Shown in pieces: positions 42,721 to 56,417 of a stretch of DNA of 64,000 nt. Origin of the DNA: Taxillus chinensis (Eukaryota; Streptophyta; Magnoliopsida; Santalales; Loranthaceae). The position numbers and the translations under genes are program-made. Position 1 is the first letter of the stretch. Each line of letters starts with the position of its first letter. Under the pieces are notes generated by a model. That model saw nothing but the letters and a program-made list of their open reading frames with translations, made no database searches and was not told the origin of the DNA. The stretch lies in assembly GCA_023512835.1 (NCBI GenBank), contig JAKCVP010000398.1, forward strand, positions 1 to 64,000, read 5' to 3'.

Positions 42721-44080
42721 AAGTTTGCAGAGTCAGAAGAGGCGGACCAGCTGGGCGGTTGGTGGCTGATTTAGAAGTGAATCTCCGCGATCGTGGCTGA
42801 TGGAAATGTGGGGAGGCGTGGGAGGCTGCCAGATGGCCCAAGTCTCCGACAAAGGAGTCGTTTCGCGGCTCGCGATGAGATGCAGCTCAGACATGCCAGC
42901 AAAGGTAGCATCGCCAGGCGACACTCTTGAGGTGAGGTCGCACGGTGGGCAGGCAGGTATGTCTGTAGATGTTGGTCAGGTGCGAGCATGGCGAGTAATG
43001 GAAAGGCCGCCGTTGCCCGCTCTCTCGACTAGTCGCAGAGCCTCAGAACAACAGACTCTCCAGTGCCTCTGTGCTTTCCTGACTGGCCATGCTTCCAGTA
43101 CCACCACCTTATCGGCGCCCGCTGATCACGCAAGGCACAAAAGCAAGAGCCGTTCGGGCGGACGCCAGCCTCAAGTGTGGTGCCATTAAAGCGCGGCTAA
43201 CTCAGATTGGTAGGCGAGGGAGAAGGGACTCCACTCGACGCCCTGCTCGACTTCCACCTCACCTCGCGCGCTGCTGTGCTCACTCGCTCGCGCCGCTGAT
43301 CACTGCTGCTTCTCTGCATCTCTGCATTATCCTGAAGATGCTATCGATGCTGACTCGGGTCCTGCTGCGTATTGATCGCCGCTCTTGCTGTCGACGATAC
43401 CGGCTGCTCTCAGCACCGTCTCCCCACGACTGCCACCCTCGTTTGCTCGCATGCTATCAAGATTCTGCGGATTCAATCCGCACAACATCTAAGCTTCGGC
43501 TGTCACGCCGCAAGCAGACTACTGCGCTCATTGTGGCAGGTGACTCGCAGCGATGTGCTTGGCAAGATAGCAGACTGGCACCAGTGGCTAGTCTACAGCG
43601 CCTGCCAAGCCCTCAGGTGAACGCCTATGCAACTCTCATTTGCGACCGTGCCAAACTCCTACTGGCAGCTTGCTATACTGTTCCTCACCCTCACTGGTCT
43701 CCCCCGCGCCCTGGCTAGACCATCGAACCTGCATTATCGCTGCTGCGCACTGCCGCCCTCCTCCATGGCCACCACCCGCCCGACGGAGCATTATAGCGAT
43801 CGGCCGCTTGACACGCCCTTCAATCTTCCGTCACCGTCCAATCGTGTGGCTGGACTGCAGACTACTTGAGTAGTGAAGCCATCATGCTTGGGTCCTGCTG
43901 GAATGAGTCTGGTTCATATTCCTTATGCTCGGTGGACCTTGACTTTTGGGCAAGAGTGACTCGCTTCGCAGGTGTAACCCTTCCTCCGAGTCTCTTGTCG
44001 CTGTGATATCTGGCAGCACGCAAATCCTCACGCGGATTCATTGTGTGGCTATCCAAGCTCATATCTCATCAGCCGTTCTG

Positions 44081-44088
44081 TATAAATA
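44081..44088 (+). promoter_or_regulatory. TATA box of the subtilase gene
   Basis: TATAAATA lies 122 bp before the ATG at 44203 and is the closest match to the TATA consensus in the window. Confidence 0.6.
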
Positions 44089-44202
44089 TCTCTTGCCATC
44101 TCTCCTTTGCATAGTATCCCACACAGCAGCAGCGCAAGAAGTCAGCCTTTCGACACTTTCCAAGCCCTATTCCCAAACCACCATTCACATCTCTTCGTCA
44201 CC

Positions 44203-45529
<1,327 letters not shown>

Positions 45530-45941
45530 GAAACCTTTTCTTCTTTCGCATGACTTGATGAGGATCCGATAGCGAGACTACAGCTTGATGCAGCTGGTGT
45601 GACATGACCCTTTCCCTATTGCATCGCATGAGGCATGAAGTATGAAGCATCAGAGACTGAAGGCGTTACAGCATATGCATGGCGGTGAAGCAAACGCAAT
45701 GAAATGGAGCAAGACGGTAGGAACATTGACTGGTTTGGATATTCGATGATAGCGACGATAGCGATGACAGCGATTCAAAGGTGTACGGCGAATGTGATGC
45801 GGCAACCATGAAGCAAAGGATTGTGTAGCACTTGAATCCAGGGGAAAAAAAACCAAGTTCAATCCAACCCCATTTCAGGAAGAACCTTACGGATCAGTAG
45901 TCTTCGTTGATCGTCTTGACTTTGCTGGGTGCATGGTTTTT

Positions 45942-45955
45942 GCGCGCGCGCGCGC
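45942..45955. repeat. GC dinucleotide run
   Basis: Seven alternating GC units, a potential Z-DNA-forming tract. Confidence 0.8.
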
Positions 45956-46404
45956 TCTTTTCAAGGCGATCTAACGATCTTTGTACCGTGCCCAGGTGCT
46001 CTCTGACTTGTAATCTCTCACGGCTATCATTCAGCTTAGGTAGTTCGCCCACATGATCCTCAAAGAGGAGACAGACTATGACTCTCACCTGCACCCATCC
46101 ACACAAGACACGAAAAGGAAATGCAAGGCAAGCTGCGCCCTCCCCCCACACGCTACGCTTGCAGTCAAATGAGGTACGCACGTGCAACCCAAACATGACT
46201 TGCACAATGCAAGATAAGGCACCTGCAGTCCTACGTTGATCCACTCTTCTCCCTTCAGCTCGCTTCGCTTTTTGTCTTTTTTTCCTTTCCCTTTTTTATT
46301 TCTGGCTCGCTTCGCTCGACTGTTCAGTCTTAGGTTGCTTGGAACATTTTCTTCGGGTTTCCGCTTGAGCTTTTATTTGCTGGGCTGTGCGCTCTTGCTG
46401 CAAT

Positions 46405-46542
46405 ATGGGTGAGTACCATTCAGGTACCCCTTTCGGCGACAGACTCTACCCCTGTCTCTGTTTCCAGCGACCTAAAGCATTCATCAAGGGAAGAGAAACG
46501 GCCAAGAGAGAGAAAGATAAAGCGAAGATATGCCCGGTATAG
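46405..46542 (+). CDS. Candidate 45-residue small ORF with promoter-like upstream tract
   Basis: The ATG at 46405 is preceded by a strong T/C tract (46258-46310) and TTCAG-rich leader typical of highly expressed fungal promoters. The ORF starts MGEYHSGTPFGDRL and ends in a Lys-rich tail with KICPV. GTGAGT occurs immediately after the ATGG, with a TTTCCAG acceptor at about 46470, so the transcript might instead be spliced into a non-coding or start-intron form. No family is recognised. Confidence 0.25.
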   Translation: MGEYHSGTPFGDRLYPCLCFQRPKAFIKGRETAKREKDKAKICPV

Positions 46543-46781
46543 TGGGGATGATATCATCTAGGGCTGATAGAGTAGGTTTTGCGGTACAAAGTACTGTACA
46601 TACTAGCGTGACTAGGTACCTACCTAGGCTTCCAGAGAGGGAAACCTACGGAAGTCGATCTATCCTGTAAGCGACGAGCTGACATGCGTGCCTCTCACCT
46701 GCACTCCAGCAAAGTCTCTGTAAACAAAGCACAAGTGGCACGAAGACGGGAAACCGAGAGCGCGTGTAGCTCGAGCTGGGA

Positions 46782-46814
<33 letters not shown>
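46782..46814. repeat. ACAG tetranucleotide microsatellite
   Basis: About eight perfect ACAG units. Confidence 0.9.
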
Positions 46815-47452
46815 AGTGACCGTCGCGATAAGGACTGCTTAGTCATTGTGGAGATACGGGTGGTAAGCTTGCCGAGGTTGGTTAGCGTCGACTGCACTCC
46901 ACGTTTTAAGGTTGTCAAGGAACCTCACAGCCTCACTACTGCTTGTACTCCACGATTCCTCCGCGATCTGGGAATATGCTTATTTCTCCACTTTCTGGCC
47001 CTTGCTTAAGCGTCAGAGCCAAGATTCCCTCGCGAGATGGATCGGGCGGGCTCGACATCGGTCGAGTTCGGAATGAAGTTGTTGGTAATGCGATGGTGCG
47101 TGCTGGGATTGATTGGGTGGGTGGGTGAGCGTAAAGATGCACAAGTTGCAGCAGAAAGGGTACAGACTGCCCTGGACTCACGACGGCCGAAAGGAGGCGG
47201 AGAGCTTGGACAAGCAGGTACCCCAGGTATAGAGGGAGAGCTGCAAAAATTTCCCATCTTTTATTTATTTGAGGCCCGTGTCATGTTCCGAAACGCCATT
47301 TATATGCCAAAGGACCTCCCCCTCCTCCGCTGACCCACAAACGCCATATCAACAGACAGGCTCTATCTCATCGACAAGTTGACGCCCTCTTTCCCTCCGT
47401 TTCCAAAAATGAGCCCGCTTTTGCATCATATCAGAAACACCGCTAGCATACC

Positions 47453-48879
47453 TTACTTGGCAGCCGCAGCAGCAGCGTTGATAGCATCAATAGCCACATT
47501 CTGCGAAACGACATAACTGCCCTCAAAAGGCCCAGCCCAGTCACTACCAAGCTCAATACCTCTGTCATCCTGGTTGAACGCATTGTTCCAGATGCTCTGT
47601 GCGTTGGCGAACAAAAAGTTCTTCAGGTCGTCGCTGGGGCGGACGGCGTACAGGTAGCCCAGGTTGCGCATGAGCACACCGTTGAACTCATCGCCATCGC
47701 CGTAACCTGCATCGCCGTGCTTGATGATGCCGTTGGCGTCGGCGAAGATGCCGTTCGCTGCGATGCTGGACTTGGAGATGGCGACGGCGGTGTCGAGGAG
47801 GGAGGCGTCGCCGTTGAGTTTGTTGAGTTCGACGAGGGCGCCGATGAGTTGGCCGTTGTTGTAGGTGTAGACTGGGGCGTTGTTGTTTGTGCAGCTGGGG
47901 ACTGTGTGGCGCGTTGCTCGTTAGTTTTTGATGGGTTTCTTTTGATTGTCGAGGAAGAGGGGGGAGGAAGGGGTGAGAGGTAACGTACTGTTCACACCGT
48001 CGTTGACGTTGTTGTCGCTGTTGAGCATGCCGGATGCCTGGAAGGCAGCCCAGCCCTTCTCAGCGGCATCGGTGTAGGTCTGCTTTACGTTGTCGCCGAC
48101 GCGATTGGCGATGGAAGCGGAGAGGGTGATGTACAGTGCTACGCGACTCGGTCAGTTCTCTTCCACTTTCGGGCCGTTTGCCCTCATCTTGCTGTCTGCG
48201 CTGACGCAGAGCGAAACTGGACATGAACTTACATTCGGCAATAGCACCAGTACCAGGGTGGTCACGCTTGCTGTCCTGCTGACTGATCAAGCCGGGGCAG
48301 TCCATGCCAACAGAGGAAGTCATGTCGTTCCACAGGTCAATAGCCGTGTTGAGGTACTGGATATCGTTGGTCAGGTCGTGCGCACGGATCCCTGTTTCAA
48401 CAAACGTTAGCATGACAAAATACGTTAAAAAAGAAGAACACAAACTCACAAGCCAAAGCCCACCATCCCTCATCATCATTGAAGCTGTTGAAGAAATCCG
48501 CACTCTCCCTCCTCAGCAGCGCACCGCCGCCAACATGGCTCCTCTTCATCTTCTTAAAGTGCGCATTATGCGAAGGTCCTTGCGTGTAGATCTCGTTGAT
48601 GATGCCCTGGTGCTCACTCTTCTGCTCGTCGTCGAGAGCCATGGTGTTGATGGACGTCGTTAGCACATTGGCGCCGGTCCACCACAGCGAAGTGTCGGAC
48701 TGGTGCTGGTCATGGCGCGACGTATCCCAGAAGATGCCGTCGTGGTACCAGTCGCTCGAGAGCATGCGGTTGTTCGCTGCGCCGGCATTCTGGACGTACG
48801 AGGATGCATCTGCTTGCGCGAGGGTGGCGAAGAGGGAAAGGGAGGCGCCCGCTAGGGAGAGGGGGGAGGTGGTGTACAT
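47453..48879 (-). CDS. Secreted GH76 alpha-1,6-mannanase
   Basis: A 395-residue glycoside hydrolase family 76 protein (fungal Dfg5/Dcw1 relatives and bacterial endo-alpha-1,6-mannanases). Four exons: 48450-48879, 48233-48391, 47989-48138 and 47453-47901; introns 58, 94 and 87 bp. The signal peptide is residues 1-23 (MYTTSPLSLAGASLSLFATL). The catalytic Asp pair is at 135-136 in FNDDEGWWALA. Family blocks DTSLWWTGAN, NAPVYTYNNGQLIGALV and EFNGVLMRNLGYL are present. The C-terminus ends in an Ala run and Lys, without the hydrophobic GPI-anchor signal typical of Dfg5/Dcw1, so a free secreted enzyme acting on mannan is more likely than a cell-wall transglycosidase. The start at 48879 is chosen because the 42 residues before it are charged and would block the signal peptide. 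Confidence 0.9.
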
Positions 48880-50859
48880 GCTTGCGTCTTGCCTTTTCGT
48901 TTCTTCTTCGCTTTTACTTTTGGATCTGCTTCTGCGTCTTGTTTGGCTGCTGGTGCTGACAGAGTCTACAAACAGGATACTCAAGCAGCTATATAGCAGG
49001 TACATGCACGGTCTATTGCCGTCTGTTCGCTCCTAGCATGCGCCATTTGCACCAATGTCACATCTCGGTAGACCACAGAGGCATGGGATCTTTTGCCTCC
49101 CGTCCGTATCGCTCCTCAGCGTGCCGGACGTCTTCCCCCCCAAAAAACCTACCAGTATCGCTTTGAAGCGAAGGGCGATGGGGGCTGTTTCCGCTGCTAG
49201 GCTGATGCGTTGACTGGCTGGGGCAGCGGTAGTCGAGCGACGTCGTGTCGACTTCGTATTTGGCTTCCCGCATGAGGCTCAATGGAGACAAGGTACGTTT
49301 TTAGCATACTTGGATTATGTGTTTTGGAATTTCTTCGGGGACGTTTGCTGGACTGCTTGTATGTTTACTGTTTTGTACATGTATCTTCTCGCGGGAAAAG
49401 CTGCTTTTTCATGGCTGGATTTGAGCCACTATCATGGTGAGTGTGCCGATCAGCATGTGGCAAGTCAAGTATGGCCTCTGACGAGCAAATATGCACATTT
49501 CAACATCTACCTACCTGTGTAGGTAGGTAGGTATTCGATGTGCTTCTGTCACAGCACCCCGTATAGCATCAGCAGCCCTTCCATCATAGTCCTGCACCCA
49601 AACCCTGTTGCTCGTCATATGCGTAGGTATTCCCCAACCCAACCACTTGTAGATACCACGCTAGCTTAAGGTTAGTAAGGCATGCCTCTCCCATGAGTGG
49701 GACTACACTAGGAGCAGCAATATCGCGATTATCCCACCTACGCGGCGTGCTTGTCTTCCCCCCTGTTTTGCTTCCGGCGCTTACCTTGTATATACACCAC
49801 TCTCTATATTGCGTCTGGATGTCGTGTGAATGGCGTAGACCCAACTGGTGCGCATTACATCATGGCATTGAGTCTTTCGGAAAGCTCAGGTGGATAGGTA
49901 CACATTCGGTATATTCATTACTAATATCATAGTCGTCGTTGTCGTCGTTGCTGTCGTTGCGCGCTGAAATTTCAAGCCCGTTTGTAGCATGCTGACCTCG
50001 TCGTGTCTTGCCATATCGCATCGTGGTAGAAAGTCGAGACGTGATTCTACGCTGGATGTGCACTCGAGTGGAAATCAGGCTGGTTCGGTCGTGCCGCTGA
50101 TCAGGTATATTGGATTTTACTCGTGCCGCTTTGCTCGCTTGCTGGCTTACTGCACATGCTCTGTGATTTTCCAGCCCATCTCGTTTCTTGCCATGCCTTT
50201 GCTCTTCCTCGCTCGTGTCATGCCATGCTCTACCTCATTCTCGCCATACCTTGTTCTTCTAATCTGCTCTTACCACGCTTTCCCACAAGTCAAACACAAC
50301 CAGAATATAACGCGACGTGAAAGATCCATACGCACTGCCGTCCGGTAGATACTACCCAACCCAGTCACGACAATCTACCCACACGCAACAAAAGCAAAGG
50401 ATTCATTCGAGCTCGCTACGATCAGGGTATATATGCCGCAGCGCACGGGCCTTGCTTGAACTACCTACTTACCCGTAACGCAGCTAGTGGACGTGGCTGG
50501 TATCTTGCAAACGAACAAGCGCAAAAGGGCAAAGGAAAGATCGCTTCGATGCGTGTGGTGCGCGATATACCCATTTCTCGACGGCTGATTTAGACGGGAT
50601 GTTCAATCTCGATTTCGTGTCCGTTGTGCGCCACTAGTTTCATGTGAGGGCATCTAGAGCGCCAGATATAAACTGTGTGGAGCAAGTGTCGGGCTACACT
50701 CTGCGCAGGATGTGGAGTATTCGCCAGAAGCCCATCGGAAACCCGTCCATTACGCGCCTGCGAACACGGGAAAAAGAAAGACTTAGCACGGAAACGAATT
50801 GCTGCTCATAATATCATCATATGCATTTGTCAAATCTTTAGATAAAGTCTCGCCATGCC
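48880..50859. other. Two-kilobase interval, no gene recognised
   Basis: Upstream of GH76 and downstream of the PTH11-like gene. It has a TATA box for GH76, an inverted TACCTACC/GGTAGGTAGG pair at 49508-49533 and a CGTCGTTGT-type low-complexity tract near 49930. Frames on both strands lack domains. Confidence 0.4.
48990..48996 (-). promoter_or_regulatory. TATA-like box of the GH76 gene
   Basis: A CTATATAG core lies about 115 bp upstream of the GH76 start codon on the minus strand. Confidence 0.45.
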
Positions 50860-52190
50860 TCATCCATCCCCAATATCCCTCAGAGCAATATGTTCCCCTC
50901 TTTTGCTTGTTTCTAGCCCTTTTCCCGCCTCCAAGTTATGGAATCCATCACCTTTACTTCCGACTCTGCGTAGTCTGTCACGCTCTTCTCCATCATCTTG
51001 ATCTGCGCCTCGGCTCGATTTGGAAAAACTAAAGCTTGAGCCTAGGCCGTGCCAGAGGACTTCAACGGCTGGTCCTACGCCCGGCAGGCATGCACAGATG
51101 ATGCTGAGCGTGCTCTCGAGCACAGTGCAGTACGCCAGTGCGAACAGAGGTCCGCTCGATACGAAAGCCGCCGTTTCATTGACAATTGTATAGCCGAGCC
51201 GGAAAAGCGATATGACAATCACCCTTGGACAGACGTGTCAGTAAATCGAAGATGAAGCTTGACTAATACAGACTCTTTCTAGCGCTAAAAACGCAAATCG
51301 AACATTGGGCTGAGCAGGATGGATTGCAAAGAGGACAGGGAGCGTACAGTATACCAAAGCTGAACAAAGCTGTCACTAGCATCTTCTTCCGACTCTTCAT
51401 CTGGAGGCGCCATATTGTCGGCAGCGGGAGCAAGATAATGATAAAGTCCAGTCCAGTGTTGATTGCCGAGAACGAGATAAGAGCTCCGGGGACATTAGCT
51501 TCGCATTGGCCAGGAAGTGTCTTATTCCAGGCGAGCTCAAAGGGTCGGCATGAGAGAAAGAAGGCGAGAATGGCTCCAACGCAGAAGACACTCGTTACCA
51601 CCATCGTTACCAGACAGATAGTTGTGAACGGGCGGAAGGGAATGACCTCTCGTAGGGTTTGGACGAGAGAGAGCTTAGAGAAGGTGAGTGTTACGACGAG
51701 AGGGACTACAGAGAGGACCATCGACTGTTTATTGAACGCATCAGTCGCCGTCTCTGAACAGATGAATGTCAGCATTGATTTACCTCTGTCAGGGAAAGAT
51801 AGCGGAATTCAGGCGCCATCATGATAGCGATGACTATTTCCTGTAAGCTTGGCTGCAAGTCTCGAGAACAGACCGTCAAATTCTTACTGTTGAACACCAC
51901 GCCAGCGTGCACGATTGCACAGACCTGTGCAAAATACATCAGTTTCCGATTCTCTGTAATGCCCGGACTGGCCTTTTGCCTGGTCGTGGCGCGACCGGCT
52001 TTGGTATCGTTGCAGCGCATTGGATCGAATCACGTACCATGGCAACAAGCAGGAACCAGTCGCTGAGCAACAGGCCAATCTTCCTTATTCTTCTTGACCA
52101 TACTCTCATACACGTAAAGGCCATAGTCAGCGCAAGAATGAAACTTGTCACGATGGCGAGTGACATGGCTTCTTTGACGAAGAAGCCCAT
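50860..52190 (-). CDS. PTH11-like integral membrane protein (fungal rhodopsin-domain family)
   Basis: A predicted 344-residue multi-pass membrane protein of the PTH11/rhodopsin-like family (PF20684 type), which are orphan GPCR-like sensors expanded in filamentous fungi. Exons as I read them: 52038-52190, 51784-51924, 51348-51724 and 50860-51223, with introns of 113, 59 and 124 bp. The family order is visible: first helix SLAIVTSFILALTMAF, then SDWFLLVAM, the conserved loop FFLSCRPFELAWNKTLPGQC, then INTGLDFIIILLPLPTIWRL, RLGYTIVNETAAFV and a last helix with SIICACLPGVGP. The cytosolic tail is charged (Arg/Asp/Glu-rich). The third intron uses a CCAAG acceptor. Exon 2 lacks strong helix character and may be mis-spliced in my model. 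No CFEM domain is present. Confidence 0.75.
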
Positions 52191-53969
52191 CTCGGCTTCC
52201 AGTCTGCTCGAGCAGGCAGGTTGCGTAGGAGCTCGCGTCAAATTATTAACACGGCGTTATATTAGAAGTAGAATATCCGCATGATGTCTGGGGATCTACA
52301 GAACATCAAAACAGCAGCAGCAGCGGGTGTAATGACGGGCGATCGAAACTCGACTCGCGTGCCGTGTCTGCTGCCCCCTCCTCCTCTACTGTGCTGGGCA
52401 TTAGACATTGGCCATTGGAAATAAGCCGTTGACCGTTCATCGGGGGGGGCCACAGGCGCCATTTCTCGGCTGTTAATGTGCGGTACGGGTTGCTGCTCAG
52501 GCTTTTGGCTGGGGCCGGATTGGAGCGTGCGTTTGCCGTTGCTCATGGTCCTTGCTTCGTGGAAGCACGGTCGTGCAGTTGTGTTCGAATCATCAAACCC
52601 GAAGCCCGCAAAAATGCATGCATTGTGATCGAGTAGTTCCTAACTTGACGCTCATGACCATGAGCGCTTTGCTGTGAGCCTTTGGAAGCTGCAAACGCTC
52701 TCGAGCTCGTAAGCCCCTGGCCGCCACGAAGCGCTAGGAAAAAGAAGGAAGCGCCGCGGAACGGGATGTTCTCGTATCGGCTCGCTTTTGCTCAGTGCAT
52801 TTGGCGCCTCTGTCTATTTTCCTAAGATGCACTTACCAATCACCACTTAGGGGGCATCCGTCGGTTGGGGTCCATAGAACCAGGTGTCCGTAAAGGCGCG
52901 AATGGACGTATGGGTGGGAAGCGTAGAGGCGACGGAGGTAAATTCCAGCGTTTACAAGAAGCTCTAAGCTCATGCCGTTGCTCCACTGTACGGTCTGGCG
53001 CCAGGCAGGGCCTGGACAAGCACCAGCGGGAACGATAAGCGAGCGGCTATGCCGAAAATGAGGCGTGTGCCATCCACTTGCGCGAGATCGGTTGGATCTC
53101 AGGTCTACAAAGCACGGTGGACCGGCGCTGCTCAAGTAACTTTCTGAGATCTCAGGAGGTCGCTGAGAAGGCAGACGAGTGTGAGCGGCGCACAGGTGAG
53201 GTGAGGTTGCGCCTCCCTGCCAGGCACAGACCGAGGGGACCTGACACGCCTAGGCAGGCACGGCAGGGCCCACGAGGCACTCACGCCAGGGGCACTCACT
53301 GTAGCATATTCAGCAGTCGCCCGGGCCTCAGAGAGGTCCGCTCTAGTCACTTATCCAGAGAATCTTGCCTTTGTCTTTGCCTTGCCCTACTACAATGTCT
53401 ATACCATTGAAGCGGCGGTGCTGAGCATGGAGGTAGACAGGCAAATGCGCCTGTGAACACCACCAAACTGACACTCAACAACCATTGTCGTGCGGGTGCT
53501 CAACAGCCGGGGTGTACAGTAATTGATGATATAATCAGTCTTACGGGGAACGAGGTGTGGGGAGGGGAGGTGAGGATAGACCCAAAATAAAGACGGTAAA
53601 CACTGTATATACTGCTTGATTGAAAGTTTGATAAACTCAATTAGTCCTTCTGCTTAGGTATATCGCACGCCTGTCACGTGTCTGCCCATGCTGCTATGCC
53701 AAGTCTTGGGGTGCTCAAGAATTTCTGATTAAAATAAGCAAATCCCCTAAGTGTCCATCGTGTACGGCATGGGTAACGTAGGTAGGTATGCAGACAACGA
53801 AGACGCAGGTGCCTGATCTGTAGAACCGTGGGCATGAGAAGAGTCGTGACTCTTCAACGACCGAGAGCCAACTCGCGCAAAGCAGTAAAGGGTCTTTGCA
53901 GAGGGAAAAGCGGAAAAAAAGTCGTATTCGATCGTTGCATCCATCATGTCATGGCGTAGCGGTCGTTAT
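52191..53969. other. Gene-poor interval between receptor and regulator genes
   Basis: A 94-codon minus-strand ORF at 52262-52546 (MSNGKRTLQSGPSQKPEQQP) is Pro/Ser/Gln-rich and lies just upstream of the PTH11-like gene; it could be an upstream exon or chance. The rest shows only overlapping frames without domains. Confidence 0.4.
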
Positions 53970-56417
53970 CTATATTACAATGTATTCGCCGTCAACTCGT
54001 CTCATGGCTTTTCTCCATCGGAAGGCTTGCGAATCAGATGCGCTGCGGTCATTCCCTTCGTCCATGTCTCTCCAGACACGCTCTAGCAGCTCGAGGCCGC
54101 TAAGATTATTGTAAAATCCACTCTCGCGCTGAATGTCAATGCAAGTCCTCCGAATCATGCTTCGATACTCTTCTTTTTTGCACTCCGTTCCCGTAATAAA
54201 CATGGGCCAGAGCATGAATTTGAGCACGCAGCTGGATGGGCCAATGGCCTGAATGTGATACATGGACTGATCCACATAATTTTGTAGTGTAGGGTCCCAG
54301 ACTTCAGCGTCGGGCCGTGCAAGTCGTTCAATGTAAATCAGAGCTGAATACCGAAATGACTCTGAAATATGCATCATGTCACCTTGGCAAGGCGAGCCAG
54401 AGGTGGCAATTCCAGAGGAGCTCAGCGGTTCCATCTGCCAATGCTGTAACCGCTCATGAACATCGTTCCACTCCCGCCAGAAAACCTCGCGGTCCGCAGG
54501 TTTTTTGCATTCATTGTCGGGGCTTGCATGTTGGGGCCCAAGGCTGTAGTAATCGTTTTGGACGGGACGAACGGCCCTGCCTTCGGAAAGGTCTCGCACC
54601 GGACGTCCCTGTGATAGGACATTGAGACGTCCAAGACGCGCGATGATCTTGAATAGGCGACCATCACAACCGGAAAAGTGTTCTAGAGCACCAAGATCAC
54701 TTTGAAAATTCAAAAGGTCGAGGGAATCGCCTTTAATCTCTGTTTCTCTGTTGTTGACAGCCGATGTCATCACATCTGTTGACCGTGTCAGCTAATTGAT
54801 CTCCCTACACGCTTGCAAAGACAGCAACTTACCGAACCAAGCGAAAAACATTTCGACCCAGCCGACAAAATCTGAACGCCATCGGCGGCCTCGCAAGCGA
54901 AGCAGCTTCTGGACTCCTGCCAGCTGTGTCTTGAATTTTGAAAATCCAGTATCGCAAACATGAAACAGGCAGAGAATCAATAACGTGGCCAAGACACCAT
55001 CATCATTTGCCAGTTGAGGGTTTGCCAATTGAGCATTGAGCAGTTCAATGGACATGGCTTTGTATCGCTGCTCCTCGGGCGTGGGTCTGCCAATGGTAGC
55101 AGCAATTTCTCTCGACGACTGATCTGGTGAGTATTGGAAGGATGGAATTTTTGTCAGTCGCCGCATGCGTAGATTGTTGGTCGCAAGGGCAGCAAGAGCA
55201 TTTCGTAGGCCGTCATTCCGGAATGCTAGAGGTAGCACGTGCATGCGATAGGGGTTTGTAGGACCATCGAATGCGACTAGGACTGGGCAAATTGCCTTGT
55301 CGTAATAGTCGAGGAGCGATCTGGTCCTAGGCGAGATGTGTGTCATTGCAAGTTCTCGCGTAATTATCATTGACGCATCTGAATTCGGGTCATCCAGAGC
55401 TGGTGTGAGATCGTCGTCGCCTTGCTCCTCCTTGACGGGATCCTCAGTGACTGCGGGCAGCGGTTCTTCGTGCCACGTGAAGTGGCTGGATTGATGGCTT
55501 TGTGCGGGTGACGGTGCGAACCAGCTTGGAGTAGGTGGGCTGAAAGCAAAGACTGAAGGATGCTCAAAAGCTGATGATGGCGGGGCCTGCGACAGGGGTG
55601 CACTGCTTGGCCAGAAACGCGACGCTGAAGTTTGATCTAAAGGCGAAAAGACTATCGGTGAGGTGGGTTCGTGGGAGCGCGGGATGTGTGATTGGCCCGG
55701 GTGCTGGGGCTGTATGCCGAAGTAGGCCGCATCATGGGGGGGAGAAGACTGCTTTGGAAAGTAGTCGTAATGCGAGTCAGGGTAAGAGCCAATGGACATG
55801 GCAGAGTGAATAGAATCTGCAGAAGACGACACGGTTGCGTCTTCGGAGGGGGTCCCAAGCATGGTCATGACAGAGGGAGCTGACTGCTGCTGGGGGTGCG
55901 AAGGCTGGGCGGCAAAAGGCACAGCAAGCGGCGTGGTCTGGCCATCTGAGGGTGTTGCGAACCAAGTGGGGGTCACAGAGTGCTCGACAGGCGCGTGAGA
56001 TGCAGGGTGGTGAAAGGGCTGAGGATGGTAGGGCTGCTCGAGGGGGCTGGCATAGGAAGTGGACTTTGTGCGCTTCCTTGGCCGCGGCTCTTCGTGGACT
56101 GGGGTAGAGGCAGCAGGCGTGGGTGGAGCCTTCAAGGGTGCGGCGGGCGTGGTGTTTGCGACGGGCAGGGTCATGCCCCTCAGCTTGCCCCGAGAAGCCA
56201 CGCCCACACCCCAGGTCAATGTGGTCTTGTAGCCCGAGCACTCCTTGCCCAGATCGACGCACTGCGAGCAGTAAGGACGTCGCCTGTCGCAGGGCACCTG
56301 GCGCTTGCGACACGAATGGCAGTCTTCCTGCGCGCCGGTAGCTGGAGCCCTCCGGCGGCGCTTCTGGGGCACCGCAGCGGGCGCGGGTTCCACGCGTTGC
56401 AGCGGGGTGGTCGTCAT
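53970..56417 (-). CDS. Zn2Cys6 transcription factor with fungal-specific regulatory domain
   Basis: A 796-residue regulator. Exon 1 is 54833-56417, exon 2 is 53970-54775; the 57-bp intron (GTAAGT/AACAG, CTGAC branch) joins FFAWF to DVMTSAV. After a basic N-terminus (PQKRRRRAPATG) comes the zinc cluster CHSCRKRQVPCDRRRPYC then SQCVDLGKECSGY (C-x2-C-x6-C-x6-C-x2-C-x6-C, about residues 33-63). A long Pro/Ser/His-rich linker (about 90-340) carries an acidic patch near KEEQGDDDLTPALDD. The C-terminal half matches the Fungal_trans_2 (PF11951) type: RSLLDYYDKAICPVLV, then helical segments through GLELLERVWRDMDEG. The target genes are unknown. Confidence 0.9.

Larger units (their letters stand above)
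42210..44202. other. Two-kilobase gene-poor interval before the subtilase gene
   Basis: A 105-codon minus-strand frame at 42403-42720 is the only candidate and is listed separately. 43080-43870 is full of short pyrimidine-rich frames on the + strand without domains. The right end carries a TATA box and leader for the subtilase. Confidence 0.4.
45530..47452. other. Gene-poor interval with simple repeats and one candidate sORF
   Basis: About 1.9 kb between converging genes (subtilase and GH76). It has a GC dinucleotide run at 45942-45955, a pyrimidine-rich promoter-like tract at 46250-46330 followed by a 45-codon ORF at 46405, TAGGTACCTACC near 46613 and an ACAG repeat at 46782-46814. No long conserved gene is visible. 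Confidence 0.45.
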
